Shown here piece by piece: positions 17,048-25,589 of a stretch of DNA of 64,000 nt. The first letter of the stretch is position 1; each line of letters starts with the position of its first letter. The stretch is from Streptomyces sp. NBC_01262 (lineage in GTDB: Bacteria; Actinomycetota; Actinomycetes; Streptomycetales; Streptomycetaceae). The stretch lies in NCBI RefSeq assembly GCF_036226365.1, contig NZ_CP108462.1:5533501-5597500 (forward strand), in the 5' to 3' direction. The notes under the pieces are model-generated. The model saw only the letters and a program-made list of their open reading frames with translations, was not told where the DNA came from and did no database searches. The position numbers and the translations under genes are program-made.

Positions 17048-18098
17048 GGCGGGATTCCCCATTCCTTATCTCGCCCGAGCCCCGCACGATCAGGCGGGTC
17101 GGCACGGTGAACGTTCTGCTCGGCGACTGGTCGCCGTCCAGCCTGCGGAACAGGATCTCGGCCGCGAGTTTGCCCAGGGCCTCGATGTCCTGGGCGATGA
17201 CGGAGATTCCTGGCTGGAGCATGTCGGCGAGGGGGAAGTCGTCGAATCCCACGTGGGCCACCGTCTGGTGCAGGCCGAGCGTGCGCAGCGCGCGGCTGGC
17301 GCCGATGGTGACCAGGTTCTGGCTGGTGAACAGCGCGCTGGGCGGGTGGGGCAGCCTCAGTAGCTGCTCAGTGGCCTCGATGGCCGCTTCCACCGTGCTC
17401 GCCTGGTGCCGGACGATCTCTTCGTCGACCTCGATATGCGCGAGTTCCAGGGCGTGCCGGTATCCGGCGAAGCGCTGCACGGCGGTGGCGACCGTAGTCC
17501 GGTCCCCGAGGTAGGCGATGCGCCGGTGGCCGGCGTCGAGCAGGTGCTTGACCGCGTTGATCGCGCCCTGCCGGTTGTCCGAGACCACCGCGTCGGCGTC
17601 GAGGAGCTGCGGTTCGCGGTCGAGGAAGACCAGGCAGGTGCCCGCGCGCTGCTCCTTGATCAGGTAGCTGTGGTCGCGGCCGGCGGGCACGATCACCAGC
17701 CCGTCCACCCGTCGGTCGATGAGCGCGGAGACCAGCTCGCGTTCGCGGGCCGGGTCCTCGTCCAGGCTGCCGATCAGCACCAGGACGCCGCGCTCGCGTG
17801 CCGCGTTCTCCACCGTGCGCGTCAGCGCCGCGGAGAAGGGGTTCGCGGCATCCTCGATGAGCATCCCGATCGTGGCTGTCCGGCCGTCGCTGCGGCGCAG
17901 GTTACTGGCCGTCAGATTCGGCCGGTAGCCGAGTTTGTCGGCGGCCTCGGTGACCCGGGCGGCCAGCACGGGGTCGACGGTGGTGACCCCGTTGACGACC
18001 CGAGAGACGGTCTTGATGGCCACCCCGGCCAGTGCCGCCACATCCCGCATCGTGGGACGGTTCTGGCGTTCCAAGGGTGGTTGGCCCCCCTGAGGCAT
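17031..18098 (-). CDS. LacI family transcription regulator (sugar import locus)
   Basis: 355 residues. The N-terminal helix-turn-helix is TMRDVAALAGVAIKTVSRVVNG, the hinge is YRPNLTASNLRR, and a periplasmic-binding-protein-like effector domain follows. It is encoded divergently from the ABC importer and in tandem with the kinase. The ATG at 18098 (GGGGAG 7 bp upstream) lies inside one of two 16-bp operator-like sequences, which suggests autorepression as well as control of the importer. The effector is probably the imported sugar or its phosphate. The frame is open upstream of the chosen start. Confidence 0.9.
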   Translation of the reverse strand: MPQGGQPPLERQNRPTMRDVAALAGVAIKTVSRVVNGVTTVDPVLAARVTEAADKLGYRPNLTASNLRRSDGRTATIGMLIEDAANPFSAALTRTVENAARERGVLVLIGSLDEDPARERELVSALIDRRVDGLVIVPAGRDHSYLIKEQRAGTCLVFLDREPQLLDADAVVSDNRQGAINAVKHLLDAGHRRIAYLGDRTTVATAVQRFAGYRHALELAHIEVDEEIVRHQASTVEAAIEATEQLLRLPHPPSALFTSQNLVTIGASRALRTLGLHQTVAHVGFDDFPLADMLQPGISVIAQDIEALGKLAAEILFRRLDGDQSPSRTFTVPTRLIVRGSGEIRNGESRHDRTR

Positions 18099-18107
18099 CG
18101 TTGTCTC
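18092..18107. promoter_or_regulatory. LacI operator copy 1, overlapping the lacI start codon
   Basis: GAGGCATCGTTGTCTC differs in one base from copy 2 at 18193-18208. On the minus strand it contains the ATG of the LacI gene. Two such copies 101 bp apart, centre to centre, in a divergent region fit repression by a LacI dimer pair. Confidence 0.6.
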
Positions 18108-18192
18108 CCCAAGAATCCGCGTTACCGAGTTGTTGCGTCTGCACGTCGATTGCTGTCTTGACGCACTCAACCACACGGCGCAGTATCGCGTC

Positions 18193-18208
18193 GAGGCAAC
18201 GTTGTCTC
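18193..18208. promoter_or_regulatory. LacI operator copy 2, upstream of the importer operon
   Basis: GAGGCAACGTTGTCTC is palindromic except for one base pair, with the core CAACGTTG typical of LacI-family operators (central CG). It lies 38 bp before the start of the binding-protein gene. Confidence 0.65.
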
Positions 18209-18245
18209 GATCTCACCCTCGGGCGGTTCCGGAAGGGTTTTTCAC

Positions 18246-19388
18246 ATGAACATGCCAATAAACAGCAGTGTCGCTGTGGCGTCGGGCCGTCGGAGTCGAC
18301 GCACCCGGGTGGCCGCGGTCGGTGCCGTGGTCTGCCTCTCGGCCGCGCTCGCGGCCTGTGGTTCGTCGGACAGCGGCTCGGGTTCGTCGGACGGTTCCGC
18401 GTCCGGTGGCAGTGGGAAGCAGGTCGGTGTCTCCTTGATCCTCAAGACACTCACCAACCCGTACTTCGTGAGCATGCAGAAGGACGCCGAGACCGCCGCC
18501 GCCAAGGACAACGTGAAGCTCACGGTGGCGGCGGGCACCAAGGACGGCGACACCCAGACCCAGATCACCGCGATCGACAACGCGATCTCGCGCGGCGACA
18601 AGGGCATCCTGATCACCACCAACGGCGACGCGGTGAACGCCGCGCTGAAGCAGGCCAAGCAGGCCGGGCTGTTCGTGATCGCCCTGGACACCGCCACCAA
18701 CCCGGCCGATGTCGCGGACATCACCTACGCCACCGACAACACCGCCGCCGGCAAGCTCGACGGCCAGTACGCGGCGGCGGCGCTCAAGGGCAAGCCAGCG
18801 GTCATCGCCATGCTCGACCTGTTCAACAACCAGGTCGTCTCGGTGGACATCAACCGGGACCACGGCTTCCTGCAGGGGATGGGCATCGACCCGGGCAGCA
18901 CCACCGAGAACGGCAAGGAAGCCAAGACGGGCAAGTACTCCGGCGGCACGTACACGATCGCCTGCCACCAGCCCACGCAGGGCGCGATCGACGGCGGGCG
19001 CACCGCGATGGAGAACTGCCTGTCGGCCAACCCCGACATCAACGTGGTCTACGCGATCAACGAACCGGCCGGCCAGGGCGCGTACAACGCGCTCAAGGCA
19101 GCGGGCAAGGAGAAGCAGGCCAAGATCTACGCGATCGACGGCAGCTGCTCCGGCCTGAAGCTCGTGACCAGCGGGGTGTTCGCCGCCGACGCCGTGCAGT
19201 TCCCCGGCAAGATGGCCGCCCTGGGCGTCAGCTCGATCGCGAAGCTGGCCCGCGGTGGTGAGAAGCCGAGCGTGACCGACGGCAAGACCTTCTTCGACAC
19301 CGGCACCGGCCTGGTCGCCACCGAGGCCCAGGACGGTCTGACCATCACGTCGCCGACCGACGCCGCGTCCGCCTGCTGGGGCAGCTGA
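18246..19388 (+). CDS. Sugar ABC transporter substrate-binding lipoprotein (FrcB/RbsB-like)
   Basis: 380 residues. A twin-arginine-rich start leads to a hydrophobic segment and the lipobox LAAC (Cys near residue 38), then a serine/glycine linker. The mature part is a type I periplasmic-binding fold (VGVSLILKTLTNPYFVSMQKDAE, ALDTATNP, YAINEPAGQGAYNALKAAG). Such proteins bind ribose, fructose, xylose or related monosaccharides outside the membrane. With the permease and single-domain ATPase downstream it resembles the FrcB of fructose importers. A strong hairpin separates it from the permease. Confidence 0.9.
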   Translation: MNMPINSSVAVASGRRSRRTRVAAVGAVVCLSAALAACGSSDSGSGSSDGSASGGSGKQVGVSLILKTLTNPYFVSMQKDAETAAAKDNVKLTVAAGTKDGDTQTQITAIDNAISRGDKGILITTNGDAVNAALKQAKQAGLFVIALDTATNPADVADITYATDNTAAGKLDGQYAAAALKGKPAVIAMLDLFNNQVVSVDINRDHGFLQGMGIDPGSTTENGKEAKTGKYSGGTYTIACHQPTQGAIDGGRTAMENCLSANPDINVVYAINEPAGQGAYNALKAAGKEKQAKIYAIDGSCSGLKLVTSGVFAADAVQFPGKMAALGVSSIAKLARGGEKPSVTDGKTFFDTGTGLVATEAQDGLTITSPTDAASACWGS

Positions 19389-19413
19389 ACCCGGCTGACG
19401 TAGCTCTGGACCA

Positions 19414-19453
19414 GGTGCGCCGCCGGGCGGGAGGCTCTGTCCGTCGGCGCACC
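19414..19453 (+). terminator. Intra-operon hairpin between binding-protein and permease genes
   Basis: GGTGCGCCG (19414-19422) and CGGCGCACC (19445-19453) pair perfectly, with three further pairs after one mismatch. It begins 26 bp after the binding-protein stop. Such hairpins often partly terminate transcription or protect upstream mRNA, giving more binding protein than permease. Confidence 0.5.
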
Positions 19454-19509
19454 GGTGCCGCGTCGTGCGCCGCGGGCGCGCACGCCAACTGGAAGGATCC
19501 CTGATCCCT

Positions 19510-20544
19510 GTGACCACCCACGTGGACAACGAAGCCACACCGGCATCGGCGGTGGAGCTCCTCAACCGACCCGCCACGCTCAATCAGCGCATCCACACGG
19601 TGCTGCACCGCCAGCCGGCGCTCAGCCCGGCGATCGTCCTGGTGCTCGCCGCAGTGGTGTTCGGGCTGCTCAACAGCCGCTTCTACCACCTGGAGAATCT
19701 CTCCCTCATAGCCCAGCAGGTCGCCGTCGTCGGTGCGCTCGCGGCCGGCCAGACGCTGGTCATCCTCACCGCCGGCATCGACCTGTCCATCGGCGCGGTC
19801 CTGGTGCTCTCCTCACTGGTGATGTCGAAACTCGTCTTCGACCACGGCGTGCCCGGTGTCCTGGCGCTGCTGATCGGTGCCGTCATCGCTGTCGCGGCCC
19901 AGGCCGTGAACGGACTTCTGGTGACGCGGATCAAGCTGCCGCCGTTCATCGTCACGCTCGGCACGCTGAGCATCTTCACGGCGGCCACGCTGGTCTACGC
20001 CAAGGGCCAGACGGTGGCCCTGGCGCCGGGTTCCTTCCTGCTGTGGAGTGCGAACACGGTCTCCATCGGCTCGCTGCACCTGACCACGGGTGTCCTGCTG
20101 ATGATCGCGCTGTTCGCGGTGATCGGTTTCGCGCTGCGGTACACCGCGTGGGGCCGGCACCTGTACGCCGTGGGCGACGATGCCGAGGCCGCGCGCCTGG
20201 CCGGTATCTCGGTCAACCGGGTGCTGCTCAGCGCCTACATGGTGGCCGGCCTCGCCATCGCGGTGGCCGCCTGGATCCTGGTGGGGCGCGTCGGCGGCGG
20301 CGACCCCAACAGCGGCCTCAACGCCAACCTGCAGTCCATCACCGCTGTCGTCATCGGCGGCACGAGCCTGTTCGGCGGACGCGGTGTGGTGCTCGGCTCG
20401 CTGATCGGCGCGTTCATCGTCCAGGTCTTCGTCAACGGCCTGGCCCTGGCCGGATTCGACCCCAACTACCAAGTCCTGGCAGTGGGCATCCTGGTGATCG
20501 CCGCTGTCTCCGTCGACCAGTGGATCCGGAGCGTGAAGTCATGA
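19510..20544 (+). CDS. Sugar ABC transporter permease (RbsC/FrcC-like)
   Basis: 344 residues, mostly hydrophobic, with about 9-10 membrane segments. Characteristic features are LAAGQTLVILTAGIDLSIGAVLV and the conserved GDDAEAARLAGISVNRV coupling region of the ribose-type permease family. It forms the channel with the downstream ATPase. The GTG at 19510 was chosen; a GGAAGGA stretch lies about 12 bp upstream, so the exact start is uncertain. The stop overlaps the ATPase start (ATGA). Confidence 0.9.
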   Translation: MTTHVDNEATPASAVELLNRPATLNQRIHTVLHRQPALSPAIVLVLAAVVFGLLNSRFYHLENLSLIAQQVAVVGALAAGQTLVILTAGIDLSIGAVLVLSSLVMSKLVFDHGVPGVLALLIGAVIAVAAQAVNGLLVTRIKLPPFIVTLGTLSIFTAATLVYAKGQTVALAPGSFLLWSANTVSIGSLHLTTGVLLMIALFAVIGFALRYTAWGRHLYAVGDDAEAARLAGISVNRVLLSAYMVAGLAIAVAAWILVGRVGGGDPNSGLNANLQSITAVVIGGTSLFGGRGVVLGSLIGAFIVQVFVNGLALAGFDPNYQVLAVGILVIAAVSVDQWIRSVKS

Positions 20545-21314
20545 CCGCACCCGTGCTCGAGGCCAGGGGACTGGTCAAGCTCTTCGGCAGGGTCGTCGGC
20601 CTCAGCAACGTCGACCTCACCCTTTACCCCGGCGAGGTCCTCGCCGTCATAGGTGACAACGGCGCCGGCAAGTCCACCCTCATCAAGTGCCTCTCCGGAG
20701 CCATCATCCCGGACCAGGGCACCATCCTCGTCGACGGCGCCGAGGTCAACTTCAAACGACCGCAGGACGCCCGCGACGCCGGCATCGAAACGGTCTACCA
20801 GACCCTCGCGGTGGCCCCGGCCCTGGACATCGCCAGCAACCTCTTCCTCGCCCGGGAGATCCGCCGTAAAGGACCCCTGGGCTCGGTACTGCGGATGCTC
20901 GACACCGGTGAGATGAAACGACAGGCCGCCGACCACATCAAACGGCTCGGCATCAGCACGCTGCAGAACATCAACCAGGCGGTCGAGACGCTGTCCGGCG
21001 GTCAGCGCCAGGCCGTGGCCGTTGCCCGCGCGGGCGCCTTCGGCGGCCGGGTCGTCATCCTCGACGAGCCGACCGCCGCGCTCGGGGTCCGCGAGACCGG
21101 GCAGGTGCTCAAACTGGTCCGGGATCTACGCGACCAGGGCCTGGGCGTCATCCTGATCAGCCACAACATGCCCAACGTCTTCGAGGTCGCCGACCGGATC
21201 CACATCCAGCGTCTCGGCAGCAGCGTCGGGGTCATCACGCCGAAGTCGCACTCGATGGAAGACGCGGTGGCCATCATGACCGGAGCCAAGAAGCTCGCCC
21301 CCGAGCCCGGCTGA
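20541..21314 (+). CDS. Sugar ABC transporter ATP-binding protein, single domain (FrcA-like)
   Basis: 257 residues with Walker A (GDNGAGKST), signature LSGGQRQ and Walker B (VVILDEPTAAL), then the switch His in ISHNM. Ribose/xylose importers usually use a fused double ATPase of about 500 residues; this one is half-size, as in FrcA of the Sinorhizobium fructose system. It works as a homodimer under the permease. Coupled to the permease by a 4-bp overlap. Confidence 0.9.
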   Translation: MTAPVLEARGLVKLFGRVVGLSNVDLTLYPGEVLAVIGDNGAGKSTLIKCLSGAIIPDQGTILVDGAEVNFKRPQDARDAGIETVYQTLAVAPALDIASNLFLAREIRRKGPLGSVLRMLDTGEMKRQAADHIKRLGISTLQNINQAVETLSGGQRQAVAVARAGAFGGRVVILDEPTAALGVRETGQVLKLVRDLRDQGLGVILISHNMPNVFEVADRIHIQRLGSSVGVITPKSHSMEDAVAIMTGAKKLAPEPG

Positions 21315-21326
21315 GCCGGCTGAGCC

Positions 21327-22391
21327 ATGCCCGAATTCCGAATCGCCGAGGATGCGCTCGGCGCCGAGCGCACCGTCGTCGTCTCGGCGCCGGACGACTC
21401 GGCCCGCGTCGTGGTGGCGCTGCACGGCGCGACACTGCTGAGCTGGCAGGTCAGCCGGGACGGACAGGACAGGCAACTGACCGACGGCTACCGCGACGAG
21501 GCCGAGCTCCTGCTCCAGGACGGAGTACGCAACGGCCTGCTGGCGCCGTTCCCCAATCGGATCGCCGACGGCCGCTACCGATTCGCGGGCCACGACCACG
21601 ACCTGCTGCCCGGCCGCCGCGGGGACCGTACGATCTACCACGGATTCGCCCGCAGCGTGCCCTTCGAACTCACCGACACCACGACGACGGCCCAAGCAGC
21701 CCGTCTGACCTTTCGCACCACGCGGATCAGGCCCGGCATACACCCCGGGTACCCGTTCGCGATCGACCTCGAAGTCGCCTACCTCATCGGGGCCAACGAG
21801 ATTGACATCGAGATCCGGGCGACGAACGTGGGCACCACCCCCGCTCCCTACGCGGCCGGCTGGCACCCCTACTTCCGGCTGTCGGACACCATCGACAACC
21901 TGACCCTGCGGATACCGGCGGACACCCTCATACGCACGGACGACTCACTGATCCCGCTCGACGAGGAGCGCGGCCGCCTCGCCCTGGACCACTGCCCGTC
22001 GATGGACTTCCGGCAGCCACGGCCACTGGCCGGAACCGTCATCGACACCTGCTTCGCCGACCTGAAACCCGGACCCGACGGCCGGGCCGAGACCGTGCTG
22101 CGCGACGCCGCGACAGGAAGCGAGCTCCGCGTATGGCAACTCGGCGGCTTCATGCACGTGTTCACCGGCGACACCCTGGCCCGAGGCCGGCGCGGCTCCA
22201 TCGCCCTCGAACCCGTCGAGGCGATCACGGACGCGTTCAACCGCAGCGGATTCGCCTCAGCCCTACGCATCGAGCCCGGTCAGCAACGCCGGTTCCGCTT
22301 CGGTGTCGGCTACGTATCCGCGTTCAAGGCCGCGCCGCCGCGGCTTCGACGAGATCCAGGATGTGCTTCCAGTGATTCACATCGGCGATGA
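21327..22391 (+). CDS. Aldose 1-epimerase
   Basis: 354 residues of the galactose mutarotase superfamily. Expected elements are present: a conserved His in IYHGFARSVPFEL, His in AAGWHPYFRL, and the catalytic Glu in IALEPVEAITDAFN. It interconverts sugar anomers and would prepare imported sugar for the kinase. It is the last gene of the importer operon, 12 bp after the ATPase. Its last 68 bp overlap the converging DUF4157 gene, and the C-terminal 20 or so residues (arginine- and proline-rich) look non-conserved, perhaps a read-through of an older stop. Confidence 0.85.
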   Translation: MPEFRIAEDALGAERTVVVSAPDDSARVVVALHGATLLSWQVSRDGQDRQLTDGYRDEAELLLQDGVRNGLLAPFPNRIADGRYRFAGHDHDLLPGRRGDRTIYHGFARSVPFELTDTTTTAQAARLTFRTTRIRPGIHPGYPFAIDLEVAYLIGANEIDIEIRATNVGTTPAPYAAGWHPYFRLSDTIDNLTLRIPADTLIRTDDSLIPLDEERGRLALDHCPSMDFRQPRPLAGTVIDTCFADLKPGPDGRAETVLRDAATGSELRVWQLGGFMHVFTGDTLARGRRGSIALEPVEAITDAFNRSGFASALRIEPGQQRRFRFGVGYVSAFKAAPPRLRRDPGCASSDSHRR

Positions 22392-24069
22392 ACTTCCGCG
22401 GCTCCTGCTTCTGGTCGACTCCGGCGAACTGGCCCAGTACGTAGTAACGGAGCTCGTCCAGGGGCAGCTTGCGGGCCTTTGCGAGGGTGATCAGGTCCTC
22501 GATCGGCGGTGATTCGAGCGGGATTTCGCTGACGAGCCGGCGCGCCATGATGGTGGTACGCCCGCCGCCGCTGAAGCCCTGGAAGGTGTCGGCCAGGGCC
22601 GGGTCCAGCTTGTTGAACGTGAAGAGGACGCCGGTCAGGTCGATGATGGGAGAAGAGTCGCTGGTGGTCGGCTCGGCCGATGCGCTGTTCACCTCGTGGC
22701 TCGTGATGACGGCACTGGTCATGTAGACCCGGGCGTAGAGCGTTTTCGCGGGATTGGTCATCATCATCTTGAGGATCGTGTCGACCTCTCCATTGATGAC
22801 CTGCACCGCCCTCGCCTGATTCCGGTCGATCTGCGCCGCCGCGATCTTTCGGTCGACTCGGGCCTTGAGGTAGGAGCTGAGCAATCCGATGCCCAGGGAC
22901 ACGGCCCCCGCGCCGACTGTGACCCCCGCCCTGACAAGGCGGCCGGGCTGAGGCGCCACAGGGGCAGGCGTGGCCGGTTCCGCGGCTGTTGGTCCGCCCT
23001 GCGCGGGCGGCTTGCCGCCCCCGGCGGGGCCGACGGGGGGCTCGTCGAGATCCGCGGTGCCGGTCGGGTGTACGGGCGCGTGGCTGACCAGGTCGACTCC
23101 CGAAAGGGTGCCGGCGGCCTCGAAGCTGGCGCGGATGCAGCCCGAGCAGGCCGGATACGGCTCCCAGACCGTCTGTCCATTGACCTGGCGGACGCGCACG
23201 GTGCTGAAGTAGATGACGCCCTTGGCGCCCTTCGGCAGTCGGCTGATGATGTCCTCGAAGAGCTTCATCTCCGCGTCGTTGATATGGGAGAAGGGGAAAT
23301 CACGCCGAGGACCCGAGCCGGCGATGCTGCGCGTGGCCGACAGGGTGCGGCCGGTCGGGCTGGTCGCGTGGTAGACCGAGGCTCCCTGCCCCAGTGCGTC
23401 GCTGTCCGCGCCGCTGATGGCGCGCATTTCCAGGGGGCCTTGGTAACCCTCCACCTCGATGATCGCGGCCCCGACGACTTTGGTGGTCTGCGGGGTCGGC
23501 CCTCCAGCGCGGAGGATCTGGTCAAGGCGCGCCTGGGCGGCGGCCCCGGTCGCCTCGATGACCTCCAACCGGCTGCCCAGACCAGGAGATGCGGCTCCAT
23601 GCGCGCCGTCGTCCGGAGCACGCTGGATGCCCAGGGCCGGGTCCTGCCGTTGCTGGAGCACATGGGCCAGCTCATGCGCCAGCAGTCGCTTGCCCGCCGC
23701 CGTTTCCGGGGCGTACCGGCCGGCGCCGAACACCACGTCCTCGCCCACGGTGTACGCCCGCGCGTGCTCGGTACGGGCGGATGAGGCGGCCTCGGCGTCG
23801 GTGTGAATACGCACCTGGCTGAAGTCGGCACCGAACCGCGGCTCGAAGAAATCGCGCCACGACGCCCCGGGTGCGTCGGCGGACCCGGTCGCCAGGACCC
23901 GGTCGGCCTCCTCGTCGGCTTTGCGTTCGAGCGCGGCAGGTGAACCCGCGCCTTCGGGCTCACGCATGAACCGCATCATCCCGCTGCTGGACGGGTGCTG
24001 CAGCCCCGCGGCGGCGGGCCGCACCACCGGTTCGGGGGACGCGTCCGGCTTGCGCTCGAAGCTCTGCAT
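22324..24069 (-). CDS. DUF4157 protein with HELAH motif and deaminase-like zinc motifs
   Basis: 581 residues. The N-terminal 40 are proline- and charge-rich and lack a Sec or Tat signal. A DUF4157-type domain follows (FEPRFGADFSQVRIHTD, then a metalloprotease-like His132-Glu-Leu-Ala-His136). The middle region shows a pattern of the deaminase fold used by polymorphic toxins: NDAEMKLFEDI with Asp265/Glu267, GVIYFSTV, and PACSGC with Cys308 and Cys311. A Gly/Pro linker and one hydrophobic helix (near 400) lead to an unrecognised 190-residue C-terminal domain. DUF4157 proteins are often cargo candidates of contractile injection systems, but none is encoded here and no immunity gene is evident. 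The start at 24069 has GGAGGG 7 bp upstream. Confidence 0.75.
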   Translation of the reverse strand: MQSFERKPDASPEPVVRPAAAGLQHPSSSGMMRFMREPEGAGSPAALERKADEEADRVLATGSADAPGASWRDFFEPRFGADFSQVRIHTDAEAASSARTEHARAYTVGEDVVFGAGRYAPETAAGKRLLAHELAHVLQQRQDPALGIQRAPDDGAHGAASPGLGSRLEVIEATGAAAQARLDQILRAGGPTPQTTKVVGAAIIEVEGYQGPLEMRAISGADSDALGQGASVYHATSPTGRTLSATRSIAGSGPRRDFPFSHINDAEMKLFEDIISRLPKGAKGVIYFSTVRVRQVNGQTVWEPYPACSGCIRASFEAAGTLSGVDLVSHAPVHPTGTADLDEPPVGPAGGGKPPAQGGPTAAEPATPAPVAPQPGRLVRAGVTVGAGAVSLGIGLLSSYLKARVDRKIAAAQIDRNQARAVQVINGEVDTILKMMMTNPAKTLYARVYMTSAVITSHEVNSASAEPTTSDSSPIIDLTGVLFTFNKLDPALADTFQGFSGGGRTTIMARRLVSEIPLESPPIEDLITLAKARKLPLDELRYYVLGQFAGVDQKQEPRKFIADVNHWKHILDLVEAAAARP

Positions 24070-24163
24070 GCCTGTTCCCTCCGATGACGGCGCCCGGCTC
24101 CCCATCGACTGTGGCGGCCGCTCCGTGACCACCGCGTCACGACCGCGTCAACGGCGAGGGGGG

Positions 24164-25501
24164 TCAGGTGCGGGCGTCCTCGGCAACGGCTCGTCGCACC
24201 GTACGCAGTGTTGACCGGAGGCTGTCCAGATCGGTCGAGCCCAGAGCGAGGCGGATCGCCTGCGGTGTGTGCGTCGTGGTGGTGAACGGCTCGGCCGTGG
24301 CGACCGAGATGTTCTGACGGGCGAGGGCGGCGGTCAGGCGGTCGGCGCGGGCGTCGTCGGGGAGTGGCAGCCAGGTGAAGTAGGAGGCGGGGTGGCCGAT
24401 GAGTGGTAGGCCTGCCAGCTCTTCTCGGGCGAGGGCTTGGCGGGTCCTGGCGTCGTGTCGTTTCTGCGCTTCCAGGTGGTCCACCGTGCCGTCGTCGAGC
24501 CAGCGGCAGGCGATCGCGGTGGTGAGGGCCGGGGTGTTCCAGGTGGTCGCCCGGATCGCGCGTTCTAGCGAGGGCACCGCGGATGGCGGGGCGACGACGA
24601 AGCCGACCCGCAGGCCAGTGGCGATGTTCTTGGACAGTCCCGAGACGTAGACGGTGATGTCCGGCGCGTTCGCGGCCAGCGGCGGGGGAGGGTCCTGGAC
24701 CAGGTACGCGTAGGAGGCGTCTTCGATGATGAGCGGGCCGTGCTGTCGGGCGATCTCGATCAGGCGGGTCCGGTCGGTCGCCGGCATGACCCAGCCCAGC
24801 GGGTTGTGCAGGGTGGGCATGGTGTAGATCGCGCGCACCGGGCGGGTCGCGCACAGCTTCTCCAGGGCATCGAGATCGGGCCCGGTGGCGGTCGCGGGGA
24901 TGGGTGCCAGGTCGAGATGAAAGGCATGCGCGAGCACCTTGAAACCCGGGTAGGTGAGTGCGTCGACCGCGACGACGTCGCCGGCGTTGAGCGCGGCCAT
25001 CACGGTGACGGCCAGGCCGTGCTGCGCACCGCTGACGATGAGGACCTGGTCAGGATCAGTGGTGATTCCCCGACGCCTCAGGTGCCGGGCGATCGAGGCT
25101 CTGTCCTGGGGGCGCCCTCGATGCGGCTGGTAGCGCAGCAGCGAGTCGAGATCACCGGAGGTGGCCACCTCCCGCAGGGCGTGGCGAAGGAGATCGGCCT
25201 GCCCGGGCAGCGACGGATAGTTGAAGTTGAGGTCGACCGCATCCGTGGCGACGACCTGCTGATCGATGCCTTGACCGGCGGGAACCGCGATGTCACGAAC
25301 GAACGTGCCGCGGCCCTGTTCCCGGCTCACCAGGCCCATCGCATCCAGCTCGGCGTACACCCGGGTCGCGGTCACCACGGCGATGCCCTCACGGGCGGCG
25401 AGCCCACGGTGTGTCGGGAGCCGCACACCCGCGGCGAGCCGCCCGGTCCGGATGTCGGATGCGAGCGCGTCGACCAGCGTTTTGTACCGAGGGGCTGCCA
25501 T
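24164..25501 (-). CDS. MocR-type GntR/aminotransferase-like regulator
   Basis: About 445 residues. The N-terminal GntR winged helix (RYKTLVDALASDIRTGRLAAG, ATRVYAELDAMGLVSREQGRGTFV) is fused to a fold-type I aminotransferase domain with the PLP lysine in SGLSKNIATGLRVG. MocR proteins bind PLP and control a divergent target, here most likely the DJ-1/PfpI gene. The start is uncertain: ATG at 25501 gives the family N-terminus, while ATG at 25519 would make the transcript nearly leaderless. It is unclear whether the aminotransferase domain is catalytically active. Confidence 0.88.
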   Translation of the reverse strand: MAAPRYKTLVDALASDIRTGRLAAGVRLPTHRGLAAREGIAVVTATRVYAELDAMGLVSREQGRGTFVRDIAVPAGQGIDQQVVATDAVDLNFNYPSLPGQADLLRHALREVATSGDLDSLLRYQPHRGRPQDRASIARHLRRRGITTDPDQVLIVSGAQHGLAVTVMAALNAGDVVAVDALTYPGFKVLAHAFHLDLAPIPATATGPDLDALEKLCATRPVRAIYTMPTLHNPLGWVMPATDRTRLIEIARQHGPLIIEDASYAYLVQDPPPPLAANAPDITVYVSGLSKNIATGLRVGFVVAPPSAVPSLERAIRATTWNTPALTTAIACRWLDDGTVDHLEAQKRHDARTRQALAREELAGLPLIGHPASYFTWLPLPDDARADRLTAALARQNISVATAEPFTTTTHTPQAIRLALGSTDLDSLRSTLRTVRRAVAEDART

Positions 25502-25508
25502 GCCCCGG

Positions 25509-25525
25509 ATTGTACGCATGACAAT
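25509..25525. promoter_or_regulatory. Candidate MocR operator
   Basis: ATTGT-N7-ACAAT is an inverted repeat in the divergent region, overlapping one possible mocR start and lying directly upstream of the -35 box of the DJ-1/PfpI promoter. Its placement suits autorepression plus activation of the divergent gene. Confidence 0.4.
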
Positions 25526-25528
25526 TCT

Positions 25529-25558
25529 TTGACTGTCCTGTTCGTGGGTCCTTACGGT
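25529..25558 (+). promoter_or_regulatory. Promoter of the DJ-1/PfpI gene
   Basis: TTGACT (25529-25534) and TACGGT (25553-25558) are separated by 18 bp, placing a start point about 25 bp before the ATG at 25590. The -35 box is near consensus, the -10 box weak, as expected of an activated promoter. Confidence 0.5.
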
Positions 25559-25589
25559 CAAGACTCATCTACGCGGAAGGACAGCCGCC

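Noticed and set aside
22324..24069. Part of a contractile injection system cluster
   Set aside because: No sheath, tube, baseplate or AAA+ ATPase genes flank it; only a loose effector hypothesis is kept.
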